Source of the DNA: Nostoc calcicola FACHB-3891
GTDB lineage: Bacteria > Cyanobacteriota > Cyanobacteriia > Cyanobacteriales > Nostocaceae
Direction: 5' to 3'
Length of the DNA: 64,000 nt
Assembly (NCBI RefSeq): GCF_014697355.1
Contig: NZ_JACJRQ010000008.1
Coordinates: 124,001-188,000 of the forward strand
How positions within the stretch are numbered: position 1 is the stretch's first letter; each line of letters opens with the position of its first letter. A program made the position numbers and the translations under genes. Shown here one piece after another: positions 35,079 to 44,130 of this stretch. The notes under the pieces were generated by a model. It had not been told where the DNA came from. It worked only from the letters and a program-made list of their open reading frames with translations, and searched no databases.

Positions 35079-35350
35079 TTTTTAGCTCTTGCTCAAGATT
35101 ACAGATTTTGAGGCATGATTAAGAAAGGATAGTTAGTTTTTACCTCATTCTTTTAATACAGCTTAACTGAAATCTTCTCGGTGATGTTTTGCACCAGCGA
35201 ATTATATCCTTAGCGAGCTTTGTCTTATTTATACTTCTAAAGATATTAATTTTATTGGATTAAAAGTTAAAAAACTATTGATTTTTTGAACTAGAACTTC
35301 TATAATGACGACGGATTTTGTAGCTATCACTACAATCTATAGCTTGAAAG

Positions 35351-35356
35351 AGGAGG
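35351..35356 (+). promoter_or_regulatory. Shine-Dalgarno deciding the DUF3155 start
   Basis: AGGAGG lies eight bases before the TTG at 35365. It makes that TTG the likely start rather than the ATG at 35305. Confidence 0.75.
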
Positions 35357-35364
35357 ACAATAGG

Positions 35365-35682
35365 TTGGCAAGGAGACGCAAAAGAAAAAGTCGTCGTCGT
35401 CAGGAAGGACGGCGGATTCTGGAACATGTGCCTCAATATAGCATCGAAAGTGGCGAAGAAAAACCTGTGACAGCAGCGAGAAGGTTCATTCAAGCTGAAG
35501 GTATCTTGCCACCGGCATTGCTACTCGTAAAGCGAAACGAACACACCACAGACCGTTATTTCTGGGCAGAAAAGGGACTGTTTGGTGCTCAATACGTAGA
35601 GGAAAACCATTTCTTGTTTCCCAGCCTGAGGACTTTAGAAGCTCCTACAGGTCAAGAAGCCCTTGCTTTAACTGCTCGCTGA
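35365..35682 (+). CDS. DUF3155 family protein
   Basis: The protein starts (M)ARRRKRKSRRRQEGRRILEH and contains ARRFIQAEGILPPALLLVKR and TDRYFWAEKGLFGAQYVEEN, typical of the DUF3155 family of cyanobacteria. The strongly basic N-terminus suggests nucleic-acid or ribosome binding (inference). The frame extends to an ATG at 35305, but homologues start at the Arg-rich stretch and a perfect AGGAGG precedes the TTG at 35365. Confidence 0.85.
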   Translation: MARRRKRKSRRRQEGRRILEHVPQYSIESGEEKPVTAARRFIQAEGILPPALLLVKRNEHTTDRYFWAEKGLFGAQYVEENHFLFPSLRTLEAPTGQEALALTAR

Positions 35683-36132
35683 TAAATCTGGTCATCTCAG
35701 GCAGTGAATGTGGTTCCTGACTATTAATTAACTGGCAAAGTTGCTAAGTTTATGCAAAATTTAATTTTTTTTTAGTTTGTAGGTGATTTGCCAGTCAGCC
35801 TAGTCTAGGTAATTGAAGAGTTAATTTGTGTCAAACCACGCTAGCTTACATGGCTTGGTTCTTATTTGGAAGATGCATAAAGGAGTGGATATAGAGCCAA
35901 GCGCCTCGAAAGCGCTAGTGAAGTTGCGCTCTTATCCGATAGGTTGTAAAGCAAACTCTGTCAATGAATTTAAATGAATAAATTCAAGTTTTTACCCAAA
36001 ACGCAAGTTATGGGTAAAACTGACAAAGCAGCAGTCTTGATTCCCTCCTTACTACTTTTCATTGCTTCAAGATGTAGGTCCGGTCAGAAATGAAGCACCT
36101 CATAGTTAAGAGATGGTCATAAAAAGCAAAAA
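35683..36132. other. 450-bp gap, possible structured segment
   Basis: No gene seen. GAGCCAAGCGCCTCGAAAGCGCTAG near 35900 can form a short GCGC...GCGC hairpin. It lies between convergent genes. Confidence 0.4.
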
Positions 36133-36663
36133 TTATCCACCAGGCTTTAACTGTAGAGTCCTCCGTAACTGGGTGAGTTCATCTCGATGGGCAACTACAG
36201 TAACCTTACTTGAGGAGGTTTGTTCGCTCTGAGTTGTTTCTAGCTTGAGCGACACCTTCTCAAGTCTTCCAGATTTTTTCCAATAAAACACACCAGTCAA
36301 AGGCGACAGCAGTACCATCGCCAGAACAAGGCGACTGAGGCTCGGAAAAAGTAGATACACCACCAGTGACAGACAAACAATACCAATAGCTGCCAACAAG
36401 GTGAGAAATATAGCTAAGAACCAGCTGGGGCGAACATTACCTTCAAAAATTACTTGGTTTTGTTCTCGGTCTACCGCTGCCACTCGGTAAGACCGCGATT
36501 GAAAATACTCTTTTAATTGGGACATGAGGGCGGCTTCGTCTTGTTCAAATACCAAGTGCGCTGTTTCTGTGCGGTCTTTAGTCGAAGCACGAATAAAGAA
36601 AAACAGCCCAACCGATAACAACAAGGTTAGCAGCAAGGTAGATGGCAGAATAGGAGTATCCAT
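36133..36663 (-). CDS. Complex C cofactor assembly protein, CCB1/DUF3529-like
   Basis: The 176-aa protein starts MDTPILPSTLLLTLLLSVGL, has an N-terminal membrane helix, a soluble part (YFQSRSYRVAAVDREQNQVI, FEGNVRPSWF) and two further helices (FLAIFLTLLAAIGIVCLSLVV, LVLAMVLLSPLTGVFYWKK). This layout matches the cyanobacterial DUF3529/CCB1 family, which helps attach heme c(i) to cytochrome b6. The assignment is by recalled family resemblance. It is encoded alone. Confidence 0.75.
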   Translation of the reverse strand: MDTPILPSTLLLTLLLSVGLFFFIRASTKDRTETAHLVFEQDEAALMSQLKEYFQSRSYRVAAVDREQNQVIFEGNVRPSWFLAIFLTLLAAIGIVCLSLVVYLLFPSLSRLVLAMVLLSPLTGVFYWKKSGRLEKVSLKLETTQSEQTSSSKVTVVAHRDELTQLRRTLQLKPGG

Positions 36664-36806
36664 AACTAATTGTTATTGTTTGACTGGGGGAGATTTATTC
36701 ATTATCAATGATTTCGTTATATTAATTTGAACAATGATTGCCACAGAACGACCGCCGAGAGGCGATTACCAGTGACTCTTTCTCTACGAGATGCACTTGC
36801 ATTTAC

Positions 36807-36838
36807 AATCCAAAATCTAAAATCTAAAATCCGAAATG
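36807..36838. repeat. (CCAAAATCTAAAAT)n dispersed repeat
   Basis: AATCCAAAATCTAAAATCTA followed by AAATCCGAAATGG just after the stop of the PadR-like gene. It is the complementary form of the GGATTTT family. Confidence 0.7.
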
Positions 36839-36841
36839 GTA

Positions 36842-37189
36842 TTACTTTGTTCGCCCGTTGATGTAGTCTTGCCAAAGAAAAGCTAAATCCTGTGCTGGAA
36901 CTTGCCATTCTGGAGAAACTTGGTACATCCGCCTGGGGCGTCCCCGTCCTTCGAGTTTTTTCCAATATCCATTAATTGCCCTTTCGTCTTCCAGAAACTT
37001 GATTGCACTGTAAAGTACGGTATCGGAAAGCCTATAGGTGGGATATTCAGTTTCTAATCGTTGGATTAACTCGGTTCCGTAGGATTCACCTTGTAACAAA
37101 ATAGACAGTATGTAACAAACTGCTAATTCCTGACAAAGGTAAGTTGGCGGAGGATTTTCAAAGAATTGATATATATCCTCAAGTTTCAT
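36842..37189 (-). CDS. PadR-family transcriptional regulator
   Basis: The 115-aa protein has a PadR winged helix: CQELAVCYILSILLQGESYG, TELIQRLETEYPTYRLSDTV, LYSAIKFLEDERAINGYWKK and the wing GRGRPRRMYQ. These are small ligand-responsive repressors. The target is unknown; autoregulation and control of neighbouring genes are common in the family. It lies upstream of the CCB1-like gene on the same strand, 178 bp away. Confidence 0.88.
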   Translation of the reverse strand: MKLEDIYQFFENPPPTYLCQELAVCYILSILLQGESYGTELIQRLETEYPTYRLSDTVLYSAIKFLEDERAINGYWKKLEGRGRPRRMYQVSPEWQVPAQDLAFLWQDYINGRTK

Positions 37190-37919
37190 GGTTAGTGAAT
37201 GGCTAAAAAAATGCCTTAGAGTAAGGTCTACAATCCTCGTAGTCAGTATATAGCGCTACTCTGAGATGAGTAATATATATAAAGCTACTTAAGCTAGATT
37301 TCCAAAGCGGAAACACCAAATGATTACCCACGCCTCTGAGAGTTGTGGGACTAGTTTGTGAGTTTTAAGAGACAGGGTAGTGTACTCCTACCGAAGCTAA
37401 ATCAGGTATGGTGAGGAGGGAACAGACAGTGGGGAAGTCACTGTTTTGGTGTTAAACGATGCCGAGTTGGTTAGAACTGCTTAAGCAATAAGATGCCATC
37501 GAAGAAATTTTACAGGTAAAATGCTATTTTGTCTGTAGAACTTAATAAACACTTTTTTTTACAGTGATTTTCCCAATACAAATTTTAAAAACTTAAGCTA
37601 GAAGATACGTCTATGTTCAAGTTGCTACTTTTGTAAACACACCTGGGTAGTAATTATTAATAATTTTCTAGACTTGAGATCCTCTTGTGCTATCTGGTAA
37701 ATGTGATAGTAAATTTATCAAAAAAAATAGGGCATTGGGCATTGGGAGTGCTAAGTGTTGACTGAGCAGTTAAGAGTTAGGAGTTAGGAGTTAGGAGTTG
37801 CGAGTGAAGGGCATAATTTCACCCCATCTTCCTCATCTCCCCATCTCCCCATCTCCTTCATCCCCTCACTCCCTACTCCCCACGTCCCTTAAAACCACCT
37901 AGCAGATTGGTGATTAAGT
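37190..37919. other. 730-bp gap upstream of PadR and DUF3611 genes
   Basis: No gene seen. ACAGTG and CACTGT at about 37427-37444 form a small hairpin (ACAGTGGGGAAGTCACTGT). The last 200 bp is a mixture of STRR units (TTAGGAG)n and C-rich CATCTCCCCATCTCCCC repeats. The 37200-37280 stretch is the likely PadR promoter. Confidence 0.45.
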
Positions 37920-38498
37920 ATGTCACAAACTCCCGATGCCCCATCATCTTCGTCTAATCTCCGGGCAATTGCCCAAACCTTTCGCCTTGCAGGTTGGATT
38001 AGCTTTTGGATTCAGCTAGTGCTAGGTGTTGTTTCTGGCATAATTGTGCTGCTGTTCGCCATCTTTAGTCAAAGATCTGGCAGTCCTAGTAATAATCCTG
38101 GGACTGGCTTTGGCGTATTTTTAGCAGTTTGTGGACTGGTTGTTTTGGGTGCGGGTATTTACTTAGCTTACCGCTACACCAGAATTGGCAAGCAACTGGA
38201 ATCCTCCAACCCCAGCAACCGCCCTCGAAAAAGTGAGACTGTGCAAGTATTACGCTTAGGATTGTGGGTGAATTTAGGGGGAACGCTGGTGACTCTTTTG
38301 GGAGCGCAGGCGATCGTTGGTACGCTTGTAGCAAGGTCTATATCTCCCCAAGCGATAACTACTCAATTTTTTGACCCAACTCGAATTATTAGCGGTTTAG
38401 ATATGCTTGTTGTACAGGCAAACACTAATACTGTCTCAGCACACTTTGCAGGGCTTGTGGCGTCACTTTGGTTACTTAATCGGATTAACAAGGCGTAG
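37920..38498 (+). CDS. DUF3611 membrane protein
   Basis: The 192-aa protein has four hydrophobic helices: GWISFWIQLVLGVVSGIIVL, FGVFLAVCGLVVLGAGIYLA, LGLWVNLGGTLVTLLGAQAI and the C-terminal HFAGLVASLWLL. It matches the cyanobacterial and plastid DUF3611 family (start SNLRAIAQTFRLAGWISFW). Function unknown. It is followed by a 390-bp gap and serS. Confidence 0.85.
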   Translation: MSQTPDAPSSSSNLRAIAQTFRLAGWISFWIQLVLGVVSGIIVLLFAIFSQRSGSPSNNPGTGFGVFLAVCGLVVLGAGIYLAYRYTRIGKQLESSNPSNRPRKSETVQVLRLGLWVNLGGTLVTLLGAQAIVGTLVARSISPQAITTQFFDPTRIISGLDMLVVQANTNTVSAHFAGLVASLWLLNRINKA

Positions 38499-38890
38499 AA
38501 AGGCAAGTCTTAAGCAAAATTTCAGCTAAAAATCTATACTTCTTTTGACTGATTTTATTGTGTAAATTTCCCCTCTTTTTGGCAGGTTACATAGCAAATA
38601 ATTCAAATATGTTTGTCGTGCTTTGACGAAATTTTCAAAATACAACGTGGGAGATAACACGAGTTGCTTGTGTTAACATCCATCTAAAAGGTGATATCAG
38701 ATGAAATTAATCTGGATTATATGTATTAGCACTCTGAAAAAACTAGAAATTTGGATTTGAAATTTTTCTCGTCCTGGCAAGATTGGCAGGGCAAAATTTT
38801 TCTGTTTGCTTTTCTGCTCATGGCAAGGCAAAATCAGTATATGCTGGGGTGTTGGCAGGAAGATAATAGGCTAAAAACTGAGAAAAATCT
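38499..38890. other. Gap before serS
   Basis: AT-rich sequence without repeats or a plausible gene. The serS promoter should be here but I could not place it. Confidence 0.4.
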
Positions 38891-40171
38891 GTGCTGGATA
38901 TCAAGCAAATACGGGAAAATCCGCAATTAGTTCAAGAACGATTGAATAGTCGTAGTGGTAAATACGACATTGAACCGATATTACAGTTAGACCGGCAACA
39001 ACGGGAATTAGAGGGGACGCGGAGTCAACTCCAAGCCCGTAGCAACGAAATTGGTAAACTCGTCGGGCAAAAGCTGAAATCTGGTATTGATGCTCAAAAC
39101 CCAGAAATCCAAGCTTTGCGGGATGAAGGAAACTCTCTCAAAGCTAAATTGAGCGAACTGGAACCCCAAGAAAAAGACCTCAAAGCTCAAATTACCCAAC
39201 TTGTGTTAGCACTTCCCAACTTACCAAGCGACTCTACACCCATTGGTAAAAATGAGGAAGATAATGTCGAAGTGCGGCGTTGGGGTGATGAGTACATTCC
39301 CCAAAACCCGAATATTCTCCCTCATTGGGAAATAGGCGAAAAACTAGGTATTCTCAATGTTGAACGAGCTGTAAAAGTTGCCCAAAGTCGCTTTGTAACA
39401 TTGATAGGCGCTGGCGCAGCACTGGAGAGGGCATTAATTCAATTTATGCTGAGTGTCCATACCCAAGCCGGGTATGTGGAAGTTAGTCCACCGCTATTGG
39501 TGAATACTGACTCTTTGATGGGGACTGGCCAGTTACCTAAGTTTGCTGAAGAAAGCTTTAAATGCGCTGATGACGACTTGTGGCTGATTCCCACAGCGGA
39601 AGTTCCACTGACTAACCTCTATCGGGGCGAAATTCTCGCTGCTGAAGATTTGCCTATTTACTACTGTGCTTATACTCCCTGTTTTCGCCGGGAAGCTGGT
39701 AGTTATGGGCGGGATATGCGGGGTTTAATTCGCCTGCATCAATTTAACAAAGTGGAAATGGTGAAATTTGTCGAACCCAGCACTTCTTTTGATGAACTAG
39801 AGAAATTGGTGGGGAATGCAGAAGCAATTTTACAGGCGTTGCAGTTGCCTTATCGAGTAGTAAATCTCAGTACTGGGGATTTGGGATTTTCTTCTACCAA
39901 AACCTATGATTTAGAGGTTTGGCTGCCTTCTTCTGGCAAATACCGCGAAATTTCCAGTTGCTCTAATATTATCGACTTCCAGGCGCGACGGGCTGATATC
40001 CGTTTCAAAGAAGCGGGGAAGAAAGGCACTCAGTTTGTGCATACTCTCAACGGTTCGGGTTTGGCGGTGGGGCGAACGATGGCAGCAATTTTGGAGAATT
40101 ATCAACAACCCGATGGGACAGTGAGGATACCAGAGGTGCTGCAACCTTATTTGGGGCGGGAAGTTTTGTAA
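38891..40171 (+). CDS. serS: Serine-tRNA ligase
   Basis: The 426-aa enzyme charges tRNA-Ser. The N-terminal coiled-coil arm spans about residues 1-110 ([20 protein letters not shown]). Class II motifs are present: motif 2 around [20 protein letters not shown] and [10 protein letters not shown], motif 3 [19 protein letters not shown], plus [10 protein letters not shown]. The start is a GTG at 38891 giving [11 protein letters not shown], as in homologues. Confidence 0.97.
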   Translation: MLDIKQIRENPQLVQERLNSRSGKYDIEPILQLDRQQRELEGTRSQLQARSNEIGKLVGQKLKSGIDAQNPEIQALRDEGNSLKAKLSELEPQEKDLKAQITQLVLALPNLPSDSTPIGKNEEDNVEVRRWGDEYIPQNPNILPHWEIGEKLGILNVERAVKVAQSRFVTLIGAGAALERALIQFMLSVHTQAGYVEVSPPLLVNTDSLMGTGQLPKFAEESFKCADDDLWLIPTAEVPLTNLYRGEILAAEDLPIYYCAYTPCFRREAGSYGRDMRGLIRLHQFNKVEMVKFVEPSTSFDELEKLVGNAEAILQALQLPYRVVNLSTGDLGFSSTKTYDLEVWLPSSGKYREISSCSNIIDFQARRADIRFKEAGKKGTQFVHTLNGSGLAVGRTMAAILENYQQPDGTVRIPEVLQPYLGREVL

Positions 40172-40179
40172 TTTGTCAT

Positions 40180-40262
40180 TAGTCATTGGTCATTAGTCAT
40201 TAGTCATTTGTTAGTTAACAATGCCCCATGCCCAATGCCCAATGCCCAATGCCCAATGCCCA
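40180..40262. repeat. (CATTAGT)n and (CCCAATG)n dispersed repeats
   Basis: CATTAGTCATTGGTCATTAG followed by CCCAATGCCCAATGCCCAAT. Heptanucleotide repeat arrays between serS and rseP. Similar CCCAATG arrays lie at 44941-44972. Confidence 0.85.
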
Positions 40263-40309
40263 ATTAGAATGGAGATAACCATAGCTTAATATCTTCACTA
40301 ATTTGCTCT

Positions 40310-41431
40310 ATGTCAGTTTTAGCAGCGATCGCAGTCTTGGCTGTTCTGATCTTGGTACACGAGCTGGGACACTTTGTTGCAGCTCGTTCTCAAGGCATTC
40401 TCGTTAACCGTTTTTCTTTGGGTTTTGGCCCAGTTCTTTTTAAGTACCAAGGTTCGCAAACCGAATATGCTGTCCGCGCCTTTCCCTTGGGCGGCTTCGT
40501 GGGCTTCCCAGATGATGACCCCGATAGCGATATTCCACCCAATGACCCAAATCTGCTGCGTAACCGTCCAATTTTAGACCGGGCGATCGTCATCAGTGCC
40601 GGAGTGATAGCCAATTTAATATTTGCCTACTTGGTGCTGGCTCTGCAATTAGGTATTGTTGGCATTCCGGAATTTAACTACCAACCTGGTGTTATTGTCA
40701 AGCCTGTTAATCAAGAATCTATTGCCTATCAAGCAGGTATTAGAGATGGAGACATTATTCTGGCTATTAATGGTCAGGAAATCCCTGCTTCTAAAGATTC
40801 GACAGCCTTGTTGACAAAGGAAATTCAAAATCATCCTAATCAGCAAGTAGATGTGAAAGTTAAGCAAAAAAACGAACAAGTCTCCCTGAAATTAACACCG
40901 GAAAAAGGGCGTGATGGTAATGGTTTTATCGGCATTCAACTAGGTCCGAATGCCAAACCTGTTATTGGAAAAAATGGCAAGCCTGTTTACCGTCATCTGG
41001 GCAATCCTATCGAAATTTTCAGCATTTCTGCTAACAGGTTTCAACAATTATTTGTTGGGACACTCAGCGGTTTTGGGCAGTTAATTACTAACTTTCAACA
41101 AACCGTTGGACAGGTTTCGGGACCAATTAATATTGTCAAAATAGGTTCCCAATTAGCTGCTGAAGATAGTACGAATCTTTTGTCTTTTGCGGCAATTATC
41201 AGCATTAATCTAGCTATCATCAATATTTTGCCTCTACCAGCTTTGGATGGCGGACAACTGGCTTTTCTGCTGATTGAAGGTTTGCGCGGTAAGCCTGTGC
41301 CTGCCCGGATTCAAGAAGGTGTAATGCAAACCGGTTTGGTGTTACTCTTAGGGTTAGGAATTTTTCTGATCGTCAAAGAAACCACCCAATTAACTAGCCA
41401 ATTGGAATGGGTACAAAAATTATTCCAGTGA
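40310..41431 (+). CDS. rseP: RseP-type site-2 protease with PDZ domain
   Basis: The 373-aa protein is an intramembrane zinc protease that cleaves anti-sigma factors in other bacteria. It has LVHELGHFVAAR (zinc His-Glu) in the first helix, a PDZ domain around residues 120-200 (GVIVKPVNQESIAYQAGIRD, GDIILAINGQEI) and INILPLPALDGGQLAF with the third zinc ligand. This single-PDZ form is the common cyanobacterial RseP/MmpA. The nth gene follows 23 bp later. Confidence 0.93.
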   Translation: MSVLAAIAVLAVLILVHELGHFVAARSQGILVNRFSLGFGPVLFKYQGSQTEYAVRAFPLGGFVGFPDDDPDSDIPPNDPNLLRNRPILDRAIVISAGVIANLIFAYLVLALQLGIVGIPEFNYQPGVIVKPVNQESIAYQAGIRDGDIILAINGQEIPASKDSTALLTKEIQNHPNQQVDVKVKQKNEQVSLKLTPEKGRDGNGFIGIQLGPNAKPVIGKNGKPVYRHLGNPIEIFSISANRFQQLFVGTLSGFGQLITNFQQTVGQVSGPINIVKIGSQLAAEDSTNLLSFAAIISINLAIINILPLPALDGGQLAFLLIEGLRGKPVPARIQEGVMQTGLVLLLGLGIFLIVKETTQLTSQLEWVQKLFQ

Positions 41432-41454
41432 TGATAGGGAGTGGGGAGTAGAGA

Positions 41455-42111
41455 GTGGGGAGTAGGAAAGATAAACTTTCACCTTTAAGGCAGCGATCGC
41501 TAGAAATTTTAGCTCGCCTGAAGCGTCTTTATCCAGATGCTACTTGCTCTTTGAACTACTCAACACCAGTACAATTGTTAGTAGCAACTATTCTCTCTGC
41601 TCAGTGTACTGATGAACGAGTAAATAAAGTGACACCAGCATTATTTACTCGGTTTCCTGATGCAGCGAGTTTAGCGATCGCCGACTTAGTAGAATTAGAA
41701 AACTTGGTGCGTTCTACAGGGTTTTATCGCAATAAAGCCAAGAACATCCAAGCCGCCTGTCGCATGATTGTCACCGAGTTTGATTCTGTTGTTCCCAACC
41801 AAATGGAACAGTTGTTAAAGCTTCCAGGTGTGGCGCGGAAAACAGCAAATGTAGTCCTCGCCCATGCTTATGGCATTAATGCTGGCGTGACAGTAGATAC
41901 TCACGTCAAGCGTCTGTGCCAACGTTTAGGTTTAACTGAAGCAAAAGAACCCGTTCGGATTGAGCAAGATTTAATGGGTTTATTGCCGCAACCAGATTGG
42001 GAAAATTGGTCAATTCGGCTGATTTATCACGGTCGTGCTATTTGTAAAGCCCGTTCTCCCGTCTGCGTTGCTTGTGAACTTGCCGATTTATGTCCTGCTG
42101 CAAATAAGTAA
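41455..42111 (+). CDS. nth: Endonuclease III
   Basis: The 218-aa enzyme removes oxidised pyrimidines and nicks AP sites. The helix-hairpin-helix with catalytic Lys (LLKLPGVARKTANVVLAHAYG region), catalytic Asp (VTVDTHVKRL) and the 4Fe-4S loop C-x6-C-x2-C-x5-C (CKARSPVCVACELADLC) are all present. The frame opens at a GTG within a GGGAGTGGGGAGTAG dispersed repeat, so the first residues (MGSRKD) come from repeat sequence and the true start is uncertain. Confidence 0.95.
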   Translation: MGSRKDKLSPLRQRSLEILARLKRLYPDATCSLNYSTPVQLLVATILSAQCTDERVNKVTPALFTRFPDAASLAIADLVELENLVRSTGFYRNKAKNIQAACRMIVTEFDSVVPNQMEQLLKLPGVARKTANVVLAHAYGINAGVTVDTHVKRLCQRLGLTEAKEPVRIEQDLMGLLPQPDWENWSIRLIYHGRAICKARSPVCVACELADLCPAANK

Positions 42112-42179
42112 GGACAACCACAATTGATGTGGAGATTGTAGAATGGAAAATGCTGTCTTTAAATTAAGCTAAAGAATAT

Positions 42180-42482
42180 ATGGCAAAAAAGAGCATGATT
42201 GAGCGCGAGAAAAAGCGCAGCCGATTGGCAGAAAAGTATGCTGACAAGCGTGAAGCTCTCCTGGAAGAGTTCAGAAGTGCAGAATCTCCTTTGGATAAAC
42301 TGGAAATCCACCGGAAGATTCAACAGCTACCCCGGAATAGTGCGCCCACCCGCCACCGCAATCGTTGCTGGTTGACTGGTCGTTCTAGAGGTGTTTACCG
42401 CGATTTTGGGCTGTCTCGGAATGTGCTACGGGAATGGGCGCATGAAGGTCTTTTGCCTGGAGTGGTTAAGTCTAGTTGGTAA
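42180..42482 (+). CDS. rpsN: 30S ribosomal protein S14
   Basis: The 100-aa protein is the zinc-free S14 form of cyanobacteria: [20 protein letters not shown], then [20 protein letters not shown] and [20 protein letters not shown]. It binds 16S rRNA in the small-subunit head. It is separate from the main ribosomal protein operon, as in other cyanobacteria. Confidence 0.97.
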   Translation: MAKKSMIEREKKRSRLAEKYADKREALLEEFRSAESPLDKLEIHRKIQQLPRNSAPTRHRNRCWLTGRSRGVYRDFGLSRNVLREWAHEGLLPGVVKSSW

Positions 42483-42484
42483 AA

Positions 42485-42570
42485 AAGTTATGAGTTATGA
42501 GTGATGAGTGATGAATAAAGACAAGCCTAACTCCTAACTTTTAACTCCTAACTCCTAACTTCTAACTCTT
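42485..42570. repeat. Heptad repeats between convergent genes
   Basis: GTTATGAGTTATGAGTGATG faces AACTCCTAACTTTTAACTCC. The opposing arrays can pair, as at 33540-33745. Confidence 0.8.
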
Positions 42571-42898
42571 ATTGACCGCAACACTTATCAATTCCCAGAC
42601 TTTCTAAGAGTAGATCGCTAACGGCGTTGGCGATCGCAAACTCTCCATAAAAACTATTGGAAAAATCATACGACTGCATCTCTGTGACAATGGCAATTAC
42701 CAGAGAACCAAGGTCGTTTTCTCCTTCCATCCGTTGACGGACAAAAATCTGTGCGGCTCGTTGAGCAATCTTTTGGTTAACTGCTTCTGGGATAAATTCT
42801 GTATCTAGCCACCGCAGCAGACGTTCTCGCAACCATTCACCTTCGAGTTGCGGATTTTGAGGACGTGGTAGGGTGATGGGTGGAATTGGTTCAGTCAT
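42569..42898 (-). CDS. Conserved hypothetical protein, about 109 aa
   Basis: The protein starts [20 protein letters not shown] at ATG 42898 (the frame opens at 42913). It contains [20 protein letters not shown] and [20 protein letters not shown], and ends GIDKCCGQ. It is soluble and mostly helical. It looks like a widespread cyanobacterial family; I do not recognise a function. Its start is about 100 bp from the divergent aat gene. Confidence 0.75.
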   Translation of the reverse strand: MTEPIPPITLPRPQNPQLEGEWLRERLLRWLDTEFIPEAVNQKIAQRAAQIFVRQRMEGENDLGSLVIAIVTEMQSYDFSNSFYGEFAIANAVSDLLLESLGIDKCCGQ

Positions 42899-42998
42899 TT
42901 TTTTTAAACGCAAAGGAACGCTAAGGAAATCGCAGAGGAACGCAGAGAATGATTGTTACCATCAAATTGCGTTTCTCTTGTGTTTTTTATATTTATTT

Positions 42999-43574
42999 AT
43001 GCAATATGATATCGCTGCTATTGTTCAAGGTTATGCTCAAGGCTATTTTCTCATGGCTGATGATAGCGATCGCCTCGGTTGGTACGCAAGTCGCGATCGA
43101 ACTTTTATACCCTTGGATGAGAGGTTTCGCTACCCCAAGTCTTTACAGCGCGTCCTCAATCAAGAACGTTTTAGTGTGGCGATTAATCGGGATTTTCCAT
43201 CTGTGGTGGCTGGCTGTGCTAACCGCGAAGTAACTTGGATTTCACCAGAATTGGAAAAGATTTACTGGCTACTCTACCAGAGTGGTTATGCTTATAGTTT
43301 TGAAACTTGGCAAGGTGACGAACTAGCTGGGGGAATTTTGGGAATTGTGATTGGCGGTGCTTTCATTGGCGAGTCGATGTTTTACCGCATTCCCGATGGT
43401 TCAAAGGTAGCGATGGTTAAGTTGGTAGAAAGATTGCGCCAGAGGAAATTTGTGTTTTTTGATGCCCAAATGATGAATCCGCATTTGGAAAGATTTGGTG
43501 CTTATCGGGTTGGGGATGAAGAATATCAAGGTTTACTTAAGAAAGCATTGCACCGTCATTGTTACTTGGTATAA
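42999..43574 (+). CDS. aat: Leucyl/phenylalanyl-tRNA-protein transferase
   Basis: The 191-aa enzyme adds Leu or Phe to N-terminal Arg/Lys residues, marking proteins for ClpS/ClpAP-type degradation. Visible family motifs are [50 protein letters not shown] and [20 protein letters not shown]. The frame is open from 42873, but homologues start at [12 protein letters not shown], giving ATG 42999. Confidence 0.88.
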   Translation: MQYDIAAIVQGYAQGYFLMADDSDRLGWYASRDRTFIPLDERFRYPKSLQRVLNQERFSVAINRDFPSVVAGCANREVTWISPELEKIYWLLYQSGYAYSFETWQGDELAGGILGIVIGGAFIGESMFYRIPDGSKVAMVKLVERLRQRKFVFFDAQMMNPHLERFGAYRVGDEEYQGLLKKALHRHCYLV

Positions 43575-43657
43575 GTTAGCGATCGCCCTTCATCAAATAT
43601 TGTAATGATTTCAATGTTTATCTTCATGTTTCCTATTCATTAACAGGTAGCTGAATT

Positions 43658-43951
43658 ATGCAGAAGACAATCCCAGCGTATTTGGCAAGTACTTATCAGT
43701 TAATCCAGTGTGCTTTTCCTCAAGGTATTGACGATCGGATATATTTACCAATGCTTTCAATACTCTACAAAAATATGTCCGATCGCAGTCTAGCTAAAGT
43801 GGTTGCTGAGTATACAGGAAAAGATTACCACGTTGTCCTAAATGATGTTTATCGAGTTGGTTCAATAACAACTTTTTCATCATAAGTCATTAATTTGGTT
43901 CAACAAAAGCTAAACGATTGCGATTACGAAAAGTGGTTGGCAGAGGAGTAA
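43658..43951 (+). pseudogene. Small conserved gene broken by an in-frame stop
   Basis: The first 75 codons (YLASTYQLIQCAFPQGIDDR, YHVVLNDVYRVGSITTF) resemble a small cyanobacterial family. A TAA at 43883-43885 ends it early. The same frame then continues for 21 codons, LVQQKLNDCDYEKWLAEE, to a TAA at 43949, which is the expected C-terminus. One substitution would restore the full 97-codon gene. It could be read through or produce a truncated protein. Its natural stop overlaps the next start (TAATG). Confidence 0.7.
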
Positions 43952-44130
43952 TGATAAGTCGATACAGTATGATTATTCAATGGTCTGATGAAGATCAACT
44001 TTTTCTAGTGACTATTCCAGAGTTTAGCGATCGCCTTATTAGCGAAGAAGTGATTGAAATTTTATATAATTTTTCTCACAATAATTGCTCAACTGTCATG
44101 AACATTTTACCTTCTTTCTTCGGTAACTAA
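43951..44130 (+). pseudogene. Truncated HicB-like antitoxin
   Basis: The N-terminus MISRYSMIIQWSDEDQLFLV followed by TIPEF is the hallmark of HicB-family proteins in cyanobacteria. After SDR the sequence departs from the family and skips the GxTxEEA core, resuming at EEVIEILYNF. This suggests an internal deletion. The remaining tail (NNCSTVMNILPSFFGN) looks random. The gene overlaps the stop of the broken small gene and the end of the convergent DUF3598 gene. No hicA is nearby. Confidence 0.65.

Noticed and set aside
37427..37445. Regulatory RNA in the PadR-DUF3611 gap
   Set aside because: One small hairpin only; no conserved RNA family motif, promoter or terminator was seen.
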